The position numbers were made by a program, and so were the translations under genes. 64,000 nucleotides of DNA from G963422565 sp963422565 (GTDB lineage Bacteria; Pseudomonadota; Alphaproteobacteria; MPNO01). Below, one piece after another: positions 24,798-33,797 of this stretch. Every line of letters starts with the position of its first letter. Within the stretch, counting starts at the first letter, position 1. The notes under the pieces are model-generated. The model was not told the origin of the DNA. It saw nothing but the letters and a program-made list of their open reading frames with translations, and ran no database searches. The stretch is taken from assembly GCA_963422565.1 (NCBI GenBank), contig OY730228.1, forward strand, positions 2,232,001-2,296,000, given 5' to 3'.

Positions 24798-25685
24798 ATG
24801 AAGCTGATCCTCCTCGGTACCGGCACGCCGGCCCCCTCGCTCGCGCGAGCGAGCGCGAGCTATCTGGCGGACCTCGGCGAGCGGGTGATCCTGTTCGACT
24901 GTGGCCCCGGCGCCTGTCACCGGTTGATGGAGGCGGGATATCGGGCCACCGACGTCACGGATCTGGCGCTCTCCCATCTCCACTACGACCACTGCCTCGA
25001 TTACGCGCGGCTGGTGATGACGCGCTGGGACCAGGGGGCGGGGCGGATTCCCCAGCTCAACGTCTACGGGCCGCGACATACCCGGCGGATGACCCGCCTC
25101 CTGTTCGCCGACGACGGGGTCTTCGGGCCCGATATCGCGGCGCGAACGACCCACGAACCCAGCCTGCAGGTCTTCGAGTCGCGGGGCGGGGTCCGCCCGC
25201 GCGAACGCCCCCAGCCCGTCGTCCGCGAGATCGCCGGCGGCGAGACCATCCGGGACGGCGGGTGGACGCTCAAGACCGCGAGCGTGCCCCACGCCCAGCC
25301 GCAGCTCGACTGCTTCGGGTTCCGGCTCGACGCCGTCGGCGGATCCTTCGCCTATTCGGGGGATGCCGGTCCGTCCCGGCCCTTCGCGCGGCTGGCCGCC
25401 GGGTGCGACGTCCTGGTCCACATGACCTATCAGATCTCGGGCACGGCGCCCGGCCCGGAATGGACCCGCGGCGCGGCGGGCCATCTCGAGGTCGCGCGGA
25501 TCGCGGCCGACGCGTGCGTGCGCACCCTCGTCGTGAGCCATGTCTCGAGCCAGATGGACGTGCCCGGAGTCCGCGAACGGCTGATCGGGGAGATGGGACA
25601 GATCTTCCGCGGCACCATCGTCTGGGGCGAAGACCTGATGCGGGTGCCGATAGGCGGTCCCGAAGCGGAACGCCACACCGGCTGA
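24798..25685 (+). CDS. MBL-fold hydrolase of the RNase Z/arylsulfatase-like group
   Basis: Metallo-beta-lactamase-fold enzyme of 295 residues. The metal site is [11 protein letters not shown] (HxHxDH), with further ligands at PHAQP, at the SGDAG Asp and at VVSHVSS. N-terminal [14 protein letters not shown] is the RNase Z-type start. Compared with tRNA RNase Z proper it lacks the long flexible exosite arm, so it is probably one of the RNase Z-like phosphodiesterase/arylesterase relatives. It converges with the UDG gene, with one base between their stops. Confidence 0.85.
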   Translation: MKLILLGTGTPAPSLARASASYLADLGERVILFDCGPGACHRLMEAGYRATDVTDLALSHLHYDHCLDYARLVMTRWDQGAGRIPQLNVYGPRHTRRMTRLLFADDGVFGPDIAARTTHEPSLQVFESRGGVRPRERPQPVVREIAGGETIRDGGWTLKTASVPHAQPQLDCFGFRLDAVGGSFAYSGDAGPSRPFARLAAGCDVLVHMTYQISGTAPGPEWTRGAAGHLEVARIAADACVRTLVVSHVSSQMDVPGVRERLIGEMGQIFRGTIVWGEDLMRVPIGGPEAERHTG

Positions 25686-25686
25686 A

Positions 25687-26322
25687 TCATGTCGCGCGGC
25701 GCCCGCCGCCGATCAACGCATTGACCCGCGCGCGCAGCTCGGGCAGCAGATCGCGCTCGAACCAGGGGTTGCGGCGCTGCCAGGCGGTGGTCCGCCAGCT
25801 CGGATGGGGGGTGGGGAGCCGCTCCGGCAGATGGTCGCGCCAGGCGGCGACCGTCTCGGTCACCGTGCGCCCGCAGCGCGCCCCCAGATAGCGGCGCTGC
25901 GCATAGCCGCCGACCAGGAGGGTGAGCCGGACGCCGGCCATCTCGGCGCGCAGCCGGTCGTGCCAGAGCGGCGCGCATTCGGGCCGGGGCGGCTTGTCGC
26001 CGCCGCGCGGCAGGACCCCCGGGTAGCAGAACCCGACGGGCATCAGGGCGATCCGCGCGCGGTCGTAGAAGCGCGCGCGGTCGAGCCCCAACCAGCCGCG
26101 CAGCCGGTCTCCGCTGGCGTCGTTCCACGGCAGCCCGCTGTCATGGGCGCGGGTGCCCGGGGCTTGGCCTACGATCAGAAGCCGCGCGGTCGCGCCCGCG
26201 CGCAGCACCGGCCGGGGTGCGCGCGGCAGCGCGGCTGCGCAGACGCGGCAGGCGGCGATCTCCCGCAACAGGGCGCGCATCCGCTCCGCCGCCCCGTTAC
26301 CCTCCCCGTCGTCCCGGGTCAT
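25687..26322 (-). CDS. Uracil-DNA glycosylase superfamily protein
   Basis: UDG-fold protein of 211 residues. Visible elements are the N-terminal Cys-containing segment ([20 protein letters not shown]), the active-site block [22 protein letters not shown], and TPHPSWR near the C-terminus, the counterpart of the HPS(P/G) loop. Only some of the Cys residues of family-4 Fe-S UDGs are apparent, so it belongs to the less studied UDG-like group (COG1573-type). It is divergent from cysE. Substrate specificity is not assigned. Confidence 0.82.
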   Translation of the reverse strand: MTRDDGEGNGAAERMRALLREIAACRVCAAALPRAPRPVLRAGATARLLIVGQAPGTRAHDSGLPWNDASGDRLRGWLGLDRARFYDRARIALMPVGFCYPGVLPRGGDKPPRPECAPLWHDRLRAEMAGVRLTLLVGGYAQRRYLGARCGRTVTETVAAWRDHLPERLPTPHPSWRTTAWQRRNPWFERDLLPELRARVNALIGGGRRAT

Positions 26323-26411
26323 CCCCGCGCGGCCCCACCATCGCGTATCTTCGGCCCGCCGACCGGCGGCGGCGATCCGTCATTGCCGCTTGACCTCCGC
26401 CGACGATACTA

Positions 26412-26430
26412 CCAAATCTCGACCGTTTGG
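26412..26430. promoter_or_regulatory. Palindromic site upstream of cysE
   Basis: CCAAA and TTTGG arms enclose nine bases (26412-26430), 24 nt before the cysE start. It could be an operator for a sulfur or iron-sulfur responsive regulator; the arms are short, so this is tentative. Confidence 0.3.
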
Positions 26431-26454
26431 AACGATCGGGAGACGGCCCGGACC

Positions 26455-27177
26455 ATGTCCGTCGTCGAGCGGCTGCGTGAAGACATCGACGCGATCATCG
26501 CGCGTGACCCCGCCGCGCGGTCCCGGATCGAGATCGTGCTCTGCTATCCGGGGTTCCACGCGCGTGTCCTGCACATGCTCGCCAACGCGGCTTGGCGTCG
26601 GAACCTGCGCCTCGTCGGGCGCTTCGTTTCCCATCTCGGCCGCCTGCTCACCGGTATCGAGATTCATCCGGGCGCGACGCTCGGCCGGCGGATGTTCATC
26701 GACCACGGCATGGGCTGCGTCATCGGCGAGACCGCGGAGGTCGGCGACGATGTGACCCTCTATCACGGGGTGACCCTCGGCGGGGTGACGCTGGAGCAGG
26801 TCAAGCGCCATCCGACGCTCGGCGACGGCGTGATCGTCGGCTCCGGGGCGCAGGTGCTCGGGCCGATCCGCGTCGGGAAAGGGGCGCGCATCGGCGCCAA
26901 CGCGGTGGTGCTGAAGGATGTGCCCGAGGGCGTGGCCATGGTCGGAATCCCCGCCAGGCAGGTGCTGCCGAAGACGCCGGCCGACGACAGGCCCGACTTC
27001 CAGGCCTATGGGACCCCGACCCGCGGGGTCTCCGATCCGACTCTCAAGGCGCTGGACGCGCTCTCCGCCGAGGTCGCGGCTTTGCGCGCGCGCATCGAGG
27101 AGATCGGGAACGAGGGCGCGGCCCCCGCCGCGGCCGAGCCCGACGACCGGCCCGCGCGCGGCGACGCTCCCCACTGA
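26455..27177 (+). CDS. cysE: Serine O-acetyltransferase
   Basis: Left-handed beta-helix acetyltransferase of 240 residues that makes O-acetylserine from serine and acetyl-CoA. Evidence: [44 protein letters not shown] with the catalytic His residues, hexapeptide repeats, and [15 protein letters not shown]. The N-terminal helical part is short (EpsC/plant-like short form). The ATG at 26455 is preceded by GGAG. The C-terminal tail (about 40 residues) is Ala/Arg-rich and variable. cysK follows 16 nt later, so both steps of cysteine synthesis are in one operon. Confidence 0.94.
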   Translation: MSVVERLREDIDAIIARDPAARSRIEIVLCYPGFHARVLHMLANAAWRRNLRLVGRFVSHLGRLLTGIEIHPGATLGRRMFIDHGMGCVIGETAEVGDDVTLYHGVTLGGVTLEQVKRHPTLGDGVIVGSGAQVLGPIRVGKGARIGANAVVLKDVPEGVAMVGIPARQVLPKTPADDRPDFQAYGTPTRGVSDPTLKALDALSAEVAALRARIEEIGNEGAAPAAAEPDDRPARGDAPH

Positions 27178-27193
27178 TGGCAGGACCCCGACC

Positions 27194-28222
27194 ATGACCG
27201 ACGCGCTTCTCCGGGTCGCGACCGACGACATCCGCGCAGGCTTCGGCGGGACGGTGGGCAACACACCGCTGATCCGCCTCGCCGGCCCGTCCGAACGCAC
27301 GGGCTGCGAGATTCTCGGCAAGGCCGAGTTCCTCAATCCCGGCGGGTCGGTCAAGGACAGGGCGGCGCATTTCATCATCCAGGCCGCCGAGGAGAGCGGC
27401 GCGCTCCGGCCCGGCGGGGCGATCGTCGAGGGCACGGCCGGCAACACCGGAATCGGGTTGGCGCTCGCCGCCAATGCGCGCGGCTACCGCACCGTCATCG
27501 TGATGCCCGAGACGCAGAGCGCCGAGAAGATCGAGATGCTCAGGCTGTGCGGAGCCGAGCTGCGGCTGGTCCCGGCGAAGCCCTACCGCGACCCCGGCAA
27601 CTATGTGCGGGTCTCCGAGCGCGTCGCCGCCGAGCTCGCCGCGACCGCGCCCGAAGGGGCGGTGTGGGCCAACCAGTGGGACAACCCGGCCAACTGGCGC
27701 GGTCATTACCTGACGACCGGCCCGGAGGTCTGGGCGCAGACCGGCGGCCGGGTGGACGGGTTCGTCTCGGCGATCGGCACCGGCGGGACCCTCGCCGGCA
27801 CCGGCAGGGCGCTCAAGGAACGCAACCCGGACATCGTGATCGGCGTCGCGGATCCCGAGGGCGCGGCGATGTACAGCTATTTCAAGACGGGCGAGCTCGC
27901 TTCGGAAGGCAGCTCGATCACCGAGGGGATCGGCCAGGGCCGAATCACCGGAAATGTCGCGGAAGCCGTCGTCGACGCGGCGTTCCGCATCCCCGACGGC
28001 GAGGCGCTGCCCCTGATCTTCGGTCTGCTGCGCGAGGAGGGGCTGTGCCTCGGCGGTTCGAGCGGAATCAACGTCGCCGGCGCCATCCGGCTGGCGGAGG
28101 AGCTCGGACCGGGCCATACCGTCGTGACCATCCTCTGCGACGGCGGCCAGCGCTACGCTTCCAAGCTGTTCAACCCGGCCTTTCTCCGGGAGAGGGGGCT
28201 GCCGGTCCCCGACTGGCTCTGA
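27194..28222 (+). CDS. cysK: Cysteine synthase A
   Basis: PLP enzyme of 342 residues forming cysteine from O-acetylserine and sulfide. The PLP lysine is Lys54 (NPGGSVKDRAAHF); the substrate loop is EGTAGNTGIGLA, the phosphate loop GTGGTLAGTG, and SSGINVAGAIRLAEEL lies near the C-terminus. The N-terminus has GNTPLIRLA. It is about 20-30 residues longer than E. coli CysK, within the range of the alphaproteobacterial group. It is co-transcribed with cysE. Confidence 0.95.
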   Translation: MTDALLRVATDDIRAGFGGTVGNTPLIRLAGPSERTGCEILGKAEFLNPGGSVKDRAAHFIIQAAEESGALRPGGAIVEGTAGNTGIGLALAANARGYRTVIVMPETQSAEKIEMLRLCGAELRLVPAKPYRDPGNYVRVSERVAAELAATAPEGAVWANQWDNPANWRGHYLTTGPEVWAQTGGRVDGFVSAIGTGGTLAGTGRALKERNPDIVIGVADPEGAAMYSYFKTGELASEGSSITEGIGQGRITGNVAEAVVDAAFRIPDGEALPLIFGLLREEGLCLGGSSGINVAGAIRLAEELGPGHTVVTILCDGGQRYASKLFNPAFLRERGLPVPDWL

Positions 28223-28267
28223 GCGCGGAACGGGCTGTCCCGGCCGCGCCTTGGCTGGCACTGCCCG

Positions 28268-29125
28268 TCATCCGCCCGTCCGGTCGGCGATCGCGGCGAT
28301 GCGGTACATCTCGCGAAGGACCGGCTTCTCGATCAGCTTGCCGTCGATCACCAGAAGCCCCGTATCCGCCGCCTCGAACTCGGCGACGACCCGGCGCGCG
28401 TGCGCGATCCGGTCGCCCGACGGCGTGAACGCCTCATTGATGGGGGCGATCTGCTTCGGGTGAACCGCGCCCTTGCCGGCGAAGCCGAGATCGCGCGCCC
28501 GTTCGGCCTCGGCGCGCAGGCCGTCCGGGTCGTCGAGGTCCAGATAGGGCACGTCGATCGCGTCGATCCCCGCTCCGGCGGCGGCATGGACGACCCGCGA
28601 GCGGGCATGGAGCAGCGGTTCCCAGGCGTTCCGGCAGCGCAGCTCGGCCGCCATGTCGACGCCACCGAAGAGGATCGTCTCGATGCGGCCGCTGGCGCGC
28701 GCGATCTCGCAGGCGGCTTCCAGACCGGCGGCGGTCTCGATGATGACGTGCAGGCGGGTGTCGTGCCCCGCCTCCGTCAGGAGCTGGTCCAGGATCGCGA
28801 CCTCGTCGGGCGTGCGGATCTTGGGCATCATCAGCGCGGGCGGCGGCGTCCTGGCGGCGAGGATCGCCTGCACGTCCTCGATCCCGAAGCGTTCGCGCAT
28901 CGAGTTGATCCGAAGGAGCCGTTCGATCCCGTCGTCCACCTGCGGCTGTTCGAACAAGGCGAGCGCGCGGCGCCGCGCCTCTTCCTTGTCCCTGGGCGCG
29001 ATCCCGTCCTCCAGCTCGACGCAGACCATGTCCGCGCCCGAGGAGAGCGCTTTCGGAAACATGTCCGGCCTCAGCCCGGGCGTGAAGATGAACGATCGGC
29101 GCGAGCGGATTGCGGGCTGCGGCAT
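28268..29125 (-). other. Alternative independent start for the CoA-ester lyase part
   Basis: An ATG at 29125 (MPQPAIRSRRSFIF) begins exactly where conservation with HpcH/HpaI lyases (malyl-, citramalyl-CoA lyase-like) starts, giving a normal 285-residue protein. Only a weak AGGAC lies upstream. If used, the upstream ChaC would have to terminate by some other means or remain fused, since no in-frame stop exists between them. Confidence 0.45.
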
Positions 29126-29824
29126 CGGCGGGGGTCCTGGTTCTGCGGGCGGTCTGCGGCGGGCCGCCATCCTGCCGGACGGCTTCGCCGGAGAAAACAG
29201 GCCCGGCGTCCCCGCCCCCCGAGCGCCGAGGAGATCCGCATCCGGCGCAGCGCGCGCCTGCGGCCCGGGCGGTCTGCGGCGGCCGCCCCCGCCCCCGATC
29301 CGCGCGGTCAGCGCGTCGATGCTGCGGTCGGCGAGGCCGAGCGCCTCGAGACGGGACGCGGTCTGCAGCAGATAGTCGAGATTGCTGCCGCGCGCGCCGC
29401 GGCAGGCGGCGATCCGCCCAGCCTGCGTTTCGAGGTCGAGCACGCCGGCGTAGAAGCGGTTCGCGCGGTCCACGACAAAGGCATGGCCCGGCACGCGGCG
29501 CCGGTCGATGGCGAGCGTCACCTCGCGGCAGCGATAGATGTCCTCCGCGAGTTCGCGCTCTTCGAGATAGCGCGCGGCGGCGGCGCGGTCGGCGGCGGCG
29601 ATGCGGAAGGCGATTCCCGTGCAGGACCCGCCGCGGTCAAGCCCGAGCACCAGCCCCGGCGCCTCCGGTGTGCCGCGATAGACCAGGGACTCGACGCAGA
29701 ACCGCCGGTGGTAGCCCCAGAGCCGCGCCCTTCGCGACTCGACGAAGGCGAAGCCGGGATCCCACATCAGGGAGCCGTAGGCGAAGAGCCAGACCGCGCC
29801 GCCGCCGGAGAAGCGGATCTTCAT
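28268..29824 (-). CDS. ChaC-type gamma-glutamylcyclotransferase in one frame with HpcH/HpaI CoA-ester lyase
   Basis: One uninterrupted reading frame of 518 residues. Residues 1-180 are ChaC-like: VWLFAYGSLMWDPGF (the YGSLMWDP glycine loop), CVESLVYRGTPEAPGLVLGL, and ARYLEERE with the catalytic Glu; ChaC degrades glutathione to 5-oxoproline and Cys-Gly. The C-terminal 285 residues are a CitE-like HpcH/HpaI aldolase family CoA-ester lyase (RRSFIFTPGLRPDMFPKALSSG, VCVELEDGI, VIIETAAGLEA, GKGAVHPKQI). The roughly 55-residue linker is Arg/Pro/Gly-rich, as untranslated GC-rich DNA often looks. An internal ATG at 29125 could start the lyase separately. Whether it is a real fusion or two genes lacking an intervening stop is open. 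The ChaC start overlaps the EamA stop (ATGA). Confidence 0.72.
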   Translation of the reverse strand: MKIRFSGGGAVWLFAYGSLMWDPGFAFVESRRARLWGYHRRFCVESLVYRGTPEAPGLVLGLDRGGSCTGIAFRIAAADRAAAARYLEERELAEDIYRCREVTLAIDRRRVPGHAFVVDRANRFYAGVLDLETQAGRIAACRGARGSNLDYLLQTASRLEALGLADRSIDALTARIGGGGGRRRPPGPQARAAPDADLLGARGAGTPGLFSPAKPSGRMAARRRPPAEPGPPPMPQPAIRSRRSFIFTPGLRPDMFPKALSSGADMVCVELEDGIAPRDKEEARRRALALFEQPQVDDGIERLLRINSMRERFGIEDVQAILAARTPPPALMMPKIRTPDEVAILDQLLTEAGHDTRLHVIIETAAGLEAACEIARASGRIETILFGGVDMAAELRCRNAWEPLLHARSRVVHAAAGAGIDAIDVPYLDLDDPDGLRAEAERARDLGFAGKGAVHPKQIAPINEAFTPSGDRIAHARRVVAEFEAADTGLLVIDGKLIEKPVLREMYRIAAIADRTGG

Positions 29825-30699
29825 CGCCCGGCCAGCGCGAAGCCGAGCACCGCGGCGGCCATGCCGATCAGGGCCGTCACGCCCAGAGTCTCGCCGAACA
29901 TGGCGTATCCCATCGCCGCGGTGACCGGCGGGGTCAGATAGAACAGGCTCGCCACCCGCGACGCCTGGCCGCGCCGGAGAAGGTAGAACAGCAGATTGTA
30001 GGCGCCGACCGTGAGCACCAGCACCAGCCAGGTGATCGAGAAGCCCAGCTCGACGGTCCAGTCGATCCGGCGCGTCTCGAGAGCCAGCACCAGCCCCAGC
30101 GTCGCCAGCGCGTTGGTCCCCTGCTGGAGCGCCGTCCCGGTCCTCAAGTCCATATCCGCGCAGTAGCGTTTCTGGTAGATCGCGCCGGCGGTCAGCGCGA
30201 GCATCCCGGTCGCGCCGAGGACCATACCGAGACCGCTGCCCTCGGCGATCTCGACCTTGCGCCAGACCACGAGCGCGACTCCGGCGAAACCCAGGGCCAG
30301 CCCCGCCCATCGGCGCGCGCCCACCCGCTCGCCGAGCGTCCGGCCGACGAGCAGCGCCGTCAGCAGGGGCTGCAGACCGGCGATCAGGGCGAGGGTGCCG
30401 GTCGCCACGCCCTCGTCGACGGCGATGAAGACGGACCACAGATAGCCGCCGTGGAACAGGAACCCGGCGACGACGATATGGCCGGCCTCGCCGGCGCTCC
30501 CGGGCCAGGGCGCGCGCGCGATCCAGGCCACGGCGACCAGTATCAGCGCCGCGAAGGAAAAGCGCAGCGCGAGGAACGTCAGCGGCTCGATATAGGGCAT
30601 GCCGAACTTGGTGAAGATGTTCCCCGTGCTCCAGGTCACGGCGAAGATCAGGGGCGCGGTCACCAGAAACAGGCGCTGCCCGGAGGCCTCGGCGCCCAT
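29821..30699 (-). CDS. EamA/DMT-family transporter
   Basis: Inner-membrane transporter of 292 residues with ten predicted helices in two EamA repeats: PLIFAVTWSTGNIFTKFGMPYIEPLTFLALRF in the first, and YQKRYCADMDLRTGTALQQ followed by YLTPPVTAAMGYAMFGETLG in the second. DMT proteins export amino acids, nucleobases or other metabolites, or import drug-like molecules; the substrate is not readable. Its stop overlaps the ChaC start, suggesting translational coupling. Confidence 0.9.
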   Translation of the reverse strand: MGAEASGQRLFLVTAPLIFAVTWSTGNIFTKFGMPYIEPLTFLALRFSFAALILVAVAWIARAPWPGSAGEAGHIVVAGFLFHGGYLWSVFIAVDEGVATGTLALIAGLQPLLTALLVGRTLGERVGARRWAGLALGFAGVALVVWRKVEIAEGSGLGMVLGATGMLALTAGAIYQKRYCADMDLRTGTALQQGTNALATLGLVLALETRRIDWTVELGFSITWLVLVLTVGAYNLLFYLLRRGQASRVASLFYLTPPVTAAMGYAMFGETLGVTALIGMAAAVLGFALAGR

Positions 30700-30755
30700 G
30701 ACGCGCCCGCCCCGCCGCGCAGGACCGGCCCGACCCGGCACGCGGCGGCGGCGGT

Positions 30756-31028
30756 TCAGATACGGGTCCCCCGCCCGGCCCGGCAGGGGCTGCGCGGCCG
30801 GCTCTTGGCGGTCTTCCCCGGCCCGGCGGTCCTGCGTAGCGGCGCGTCCATGCCGCGCGCGACCGCGATCTCGATGTCCGGCAGGCGCGCGCGGATCTCC
30901 TCGAAGGCCGGAAGGAACCGCTCGGACATCATCGCGGCACGCGCGCCGGCGTCGGCCGCCACCACCCTTTCCGCACGAACTGCACGAACGACGCCGGCGC
31001 GGTCGCGAATGCGCGATACCGGGTACAT
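30756..31028 (-). CDS. Small hypothetical protein
   Basis: A 90-residue frame with a good ribosome site (GGGAGG, 7 nt before the ATG at 31028). The middle (MSERFLPAFEEIRARLPDIEIAVARGMD) looks like protein-like amphipathic sequence; the C-terminal third is basic and low in complexity. No family recognised. It lies 56 nt upstream of the EamA gene on the same strand and could be its operon partner. It might be a chance frame in GC-rich DNA. Confidence 0.4.
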   Translation of the reverse strand: MYPVSRIRDRAGVVRAVRAERVVAADAGARAAMMSERFLPAFEEIRARLPDIEIAVARGMDAPLRRTAGPGKTAKSRPRSPCRAGRGTRI

Positions 31029-31111
31029 GGCGCCTCCCGGTCGGGGGAGTGAAGCGCCAGCTCCGAAGAATCAATCCGACGCATGGCGGGACGGGCGATC
31101 GCCGGGATCGC

Positions 31112-31576
31112 CTATTCGGACCATGTCCGCCAATCGCCATGGCCGGGAAGCGTCGCCGCACTGGCTGGCAAGCCCAGCGTCTTTCCAGCTGCGAACATCG
31201 GCTTGTCCAGGCTGTAGATCGCGTCCGCGCCACGGCTGCCCGCAATGGCGAGGTGGGGCGTGTCCCCGGCCCTCAGGCCGGTTTCGAAATTGCCGAGCCA
31301 CTCCTCGGCGCGATCGAAGTCGTCGCGGTTCGGCAACAGGACAGCAAGGGACTCCGCAATCATCGTCTCGAACTGCGAGCCAGCCTCGCGCGCGGTACCG
31401 ACATCCGGACCGCCCATGCGAGCTTCACGGGCGAGCAGCGAGGCGGACTCGACCCGAGTCCAGTGGCTGACTGCCAGGTCGGTGCCCTGCAGGGCCTGGA
31501 GAAACCCGGATAGTCGTTCGCTGGTCGCCTCGGGAAGAGCGAGAGGGACGAGAAAACTGGTGTCGAAATAGCGCAT
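31112..31576 (-). CDS. vapC: PIN-domain toxin (VapC type)
   Basis: Predicted RNase toxin of 154 residues. The acidic PIN site is visible: Asp5 (MRYFDTSFLVPL), Glu43 (WTRVESASLLAR), Asp105 (AGDTPHLAIA) and Asp124 (IYSLDKPMF). The last Asp follows the usual T(x)D position loosely. It lies 18 nt behind the antitoxin gene, the usual VapBC order. Typically cleaves tRNA or rRNA; the target is unknown. Confidence 0.88.
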   Translation of the reverse strand: MRYFDTSFLVPLALPEATSERLSGFLQALQGTDLAVSHWTRVESASLLAREARMGGPDVGTAREAGSQFETMIAESLAVLLPNRDDFDRAEEWLGNFETGLRAGDTPHLAIAGSRGADAIYSLDKPMFAAGKTLGLPASAATLPGHGDWRTWSE

Positions 31577-31594
31577 CTGAATCGAATGCCGATC

Positions 31595-31834
31595 TCACAA
31601 CCCCTCATCCCGGACCTCGCGCAACAAATCGGCAGCGGGGCGCCGTAATCGAGGCATAGTGGACCGGAACGCGGCCAGCTCCCCGAGGGGCAAGGGTTTC
31701 TTGGGACCGGCCGCGGCAGATAGATGCGCCACGGCCTTGCCGCGGCGGGTGATAGCCACCTCCTGCCCCGTCTCCACCTTGTCCGGAAGCTCGCTGAGGC
31801 GGGCTTTGGCCCGAGCCGGATTGACCGTGACCAT
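31595..31834 (-). CDS. Phd/YefM-type antitoxin
   Basis: Short DNA-binding antitoxin of 79 residues, starting MVTVNPARAKARLSELPDKVETGQEVAITRRGKAVAHL, the Phd/YefM N-terminal DNA-binding fold. The C-terminal tail (LRRPAADLLREVRDEGL) would wrap the toxin. It precedes the PIN toxin, with which it forms an autoregulated pair. A ribosome site GGTGAGG precedes the ATG. Confidence 0.87.
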   Translation of the reverse strand: MVTVNPARAKARLSELPDKVETGQEVAITRRGKAVAHLSAAAGPKKPLPLGELAAFRSTMPRLRRPAADLLREVRDEGL

Positions 31835-32061
31835 GGAAGCCTCACCTGGTCATGAAACCGGTCATAGAATAGGGGAGCCCGGCTGGACCGGCTACGATCT
31901 TGTCGAGATAGCGAGAAAACCGAAGCGGTCGACGCCGACATGCGTACCGGGCGCGACATCGAGCGCATGGCCCGGCTGGTCCTCGTCCGCTCCGAGGATC
32001 GCAAGGAAGGGATGGCGGCGTTCTTCGAGAGGCGCGCCCCCGGATTCGCCGGGCGCCGATC

Positions 32062-32280
32062 CTATTCCGCCCGGGTCTCCCGGGCGATCGCCTCCGCCGG
32101 GCCGCCGGGGATGAAATAGCGGCCGATCTCGTCACGCCTGAGCGCGTCCTCGGCGCGCAGCGCTCCCCAGGCGGTCAGGAAGCCGCGCCAGGGGACGCCG
32201 CGGTGCCGGTCCGCGATCTCCGAGAAGTGGAGGGGCGTCGTGGCGAGGGCCGTCCGCAGCTCGTCCGCGAGCGCGCTCAC
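32062..32280 (-). CDS. Small conserved-looking protein coupled to ubiD
   Basis: A 72-residue product (GTG start at 32280) whose first codon overlaps the ubiD stop (GTGA), implying translational coupling. Sequence features: LRTALATTPLHFSEIADRHRGVPWRGFLTAWGALR and RDEIGRYFIPGG; the pattern looks like a small winged-helix or all-alpha domain. No function known to me. Its genetic link suggests a role with the UbiD-family decarboxylase, for example as an accessory subunit. Confidence 0.65.
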   Translation of the reverse strand: MSALADELRTALATTPLHFSEIADRHRGVPWRGFLTAWGALRAEDALRRDEIGRYFIPGGPAEAIARETRAE

Positions 32281-33629
32281 AGGATGTCCTCCAGCCTGAC
32301 CCGATCCATCCCGTAGGGCTGGATACGCTTGTAGAGCCAGCGGGGGATGCCTTCGGGGATGGTCGCGTCGATACCCATCTTGGCGGTCAGCGGCAGCCCG
32401 CCCCGGCCGAGATCCCAGGCGCGGATGCTCGGGTCCACATGCTTGCCGCGCGCCCCCGCCAGCACCAGCACATCCTTGTCGGCCTGGACCCGGAAGGTCA
32501 GCGCCCAGTCAACGTCGTCGGGGTCGTTGATGTCGATGTCCTCGTCGGTGACGATCGCGAGCTTGACCTCGGCCACCGAGAGCAGCGCGAGCAGCGCGTT
32601 CTTCCCTTCCCCCGGCCGCTTGCGGATCGAGGCGATCAGGGTCCAGTAGCCGCAGCTTCCGACCGGGGCGCGGATCGCCACCGGCTCGACGCTCGCGACC
32701 CTTAGCGCCTGCAACCCGGCCGCCTCGGTCACCGGGGCCGCCAGCCAGTCGTTCTCCCACGGCATCTGCAGCATGTAGAAGATCGGGTCGCGGCGATGGG
32801 TGATGCAGCGGACCCGGAAGACCGGGTTCCACTTCACGTCCCCCGAGATCTGCGAGAACTCGCCGAACGGCCCCTCGTCGGCGGTCCAGCCGATCGGCAG
32901 AATCTCGCCTTCCAGCACGATCTCGGCATCGGCCGGCACTTCGAGATCGACCGTCCGGCAGGCGGCCAGGGGGACCGGCCGGCCGTGGAGGCCGCCGGCG
33001 AGGGCGATCTCGTCGGCGTCGATCGGCGCCTTGTAGGAGGCGGCCAGCATCTCGAAGGGATGGACGCCGATCGCCACCGCGATCGGCAGCGCCTCGCCCC
33101 GGTCCAGCGCGCGCTGGTAGTAGAAGCGCATGTCCGAGGGCGAGACGAGATCGATCCCGGTCTCCCGGGGCGTCCGGTACATCATCCGGTAGGAGCCGGC
33201 GTTCGGACCGTATTCCGGATCCCGGGAGACCACGAAGCCGCCCGAGATATAGGGCCCGCCGTCATGGAGATGCATGAGCGGGTAGGGCAGCGCGGTCAGA
33301 TCGACGTCCGCGCCCTCGATCACCACCTCCTGGCAGGGCGCCTCGGCGACGCGCTCGGGCGGGATCGCGCGCGCCGAGGCCGCATCGAATGTCTGGGCGA
33401 TCCGGTCCTCGGCGCAGCCCAGCGCGACCGCAAGCCGGCGGCGCGTGGACAGGAGGGCGCTCGCCGCCCGCCAGCCCGGATAGCCGTCGACCGCCTCGAA
33501 CAGCGTCGCCTTGGGGTTCTGATGCGACAGCGCCGACATGTCGCGCGGATCGACCGGCGCGGCGATCCGGGCGAGCTCGCCGACGGCCTCGAGATCGCTC
33601 AGGAAATCGCGCAGAGACTTCTTGGTCAT
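32277..33629 (-). CDS. UbiD-family prenyl-FMN-dependent decarboxylase
   Basis: UbiD-like reversible decarboxylase, 450 residues, needing prenylated FMN made by UbiX (a ubiX lies at 1-502). Conserved elements: SLRDFLSDLEAVGEL at the N-terminus, GPYISGGFVVSRDPE, GSYRMMYRTPRE (cofactor and Mn/K site), DEGPFGEFSQISGD with the catalytic Glu region, and the C-terminal KMGIDATIPEG. It is nearer to the broad UbiD/VdcC/phenolic-acid group than to E. coli UbiD, so the substrate may be an aromatic or unsaturated acid rather than the ubiquinone precursor. Confidence 0.93.
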   Translation of the reverse strand: MTKKSLRDFLSDLEAVGELARIAAPVDPRDMSALSHQNPKATLFEAVDGYPGWRAASALLSTRRRLAVALGCAEDRIAQTFDAASARAIPPERVAEAPCQEVVIEGADVDLTALPYPLMHLHDGGPYISGGFVVSRDPEYGPNAGSYRMMYRTPRETGIDLVSPSDMRFYYQRALDRGEALPIAVAIGVHPFEMLAASYKAPIDADEIALAGGLHGRPVPLAACRTVDLEVPADAEIVLEGEILPIGWTADEGPFGEFSQISGDVKWNPVFRVRCITHRRDPIFYMLQMPWENDWLAAPVTEAAGLQALRVASVEPVAIRAPVGSCGYWTLIASIRKRPGEGKNALLALLSVAEVKLAIVTDEDIDINDPDDVDWALTFRVQADKDVLVLAGARGKHVDPSIRAWDLGRGGLPLTAKMGIDATIPEGIPRWLYKRIQPYGMDRVRLEDIL

Positions 33630-33797
33630 CGGTCCGTCCGTTCCCGGCCGCTTGGCCTGTCGATCATGGGCGCGGCACGGCGGTCCGGCAAGCCGGATCC
33701 GAGCGCGGCTGGCCGCGGCGACGCGCAGCCCCTATATGGTCGGCAGGCCCGCGCGGCGCGGCGCCGCCGGCCGCGCGCATGCCATCGGAGCCCCCGG

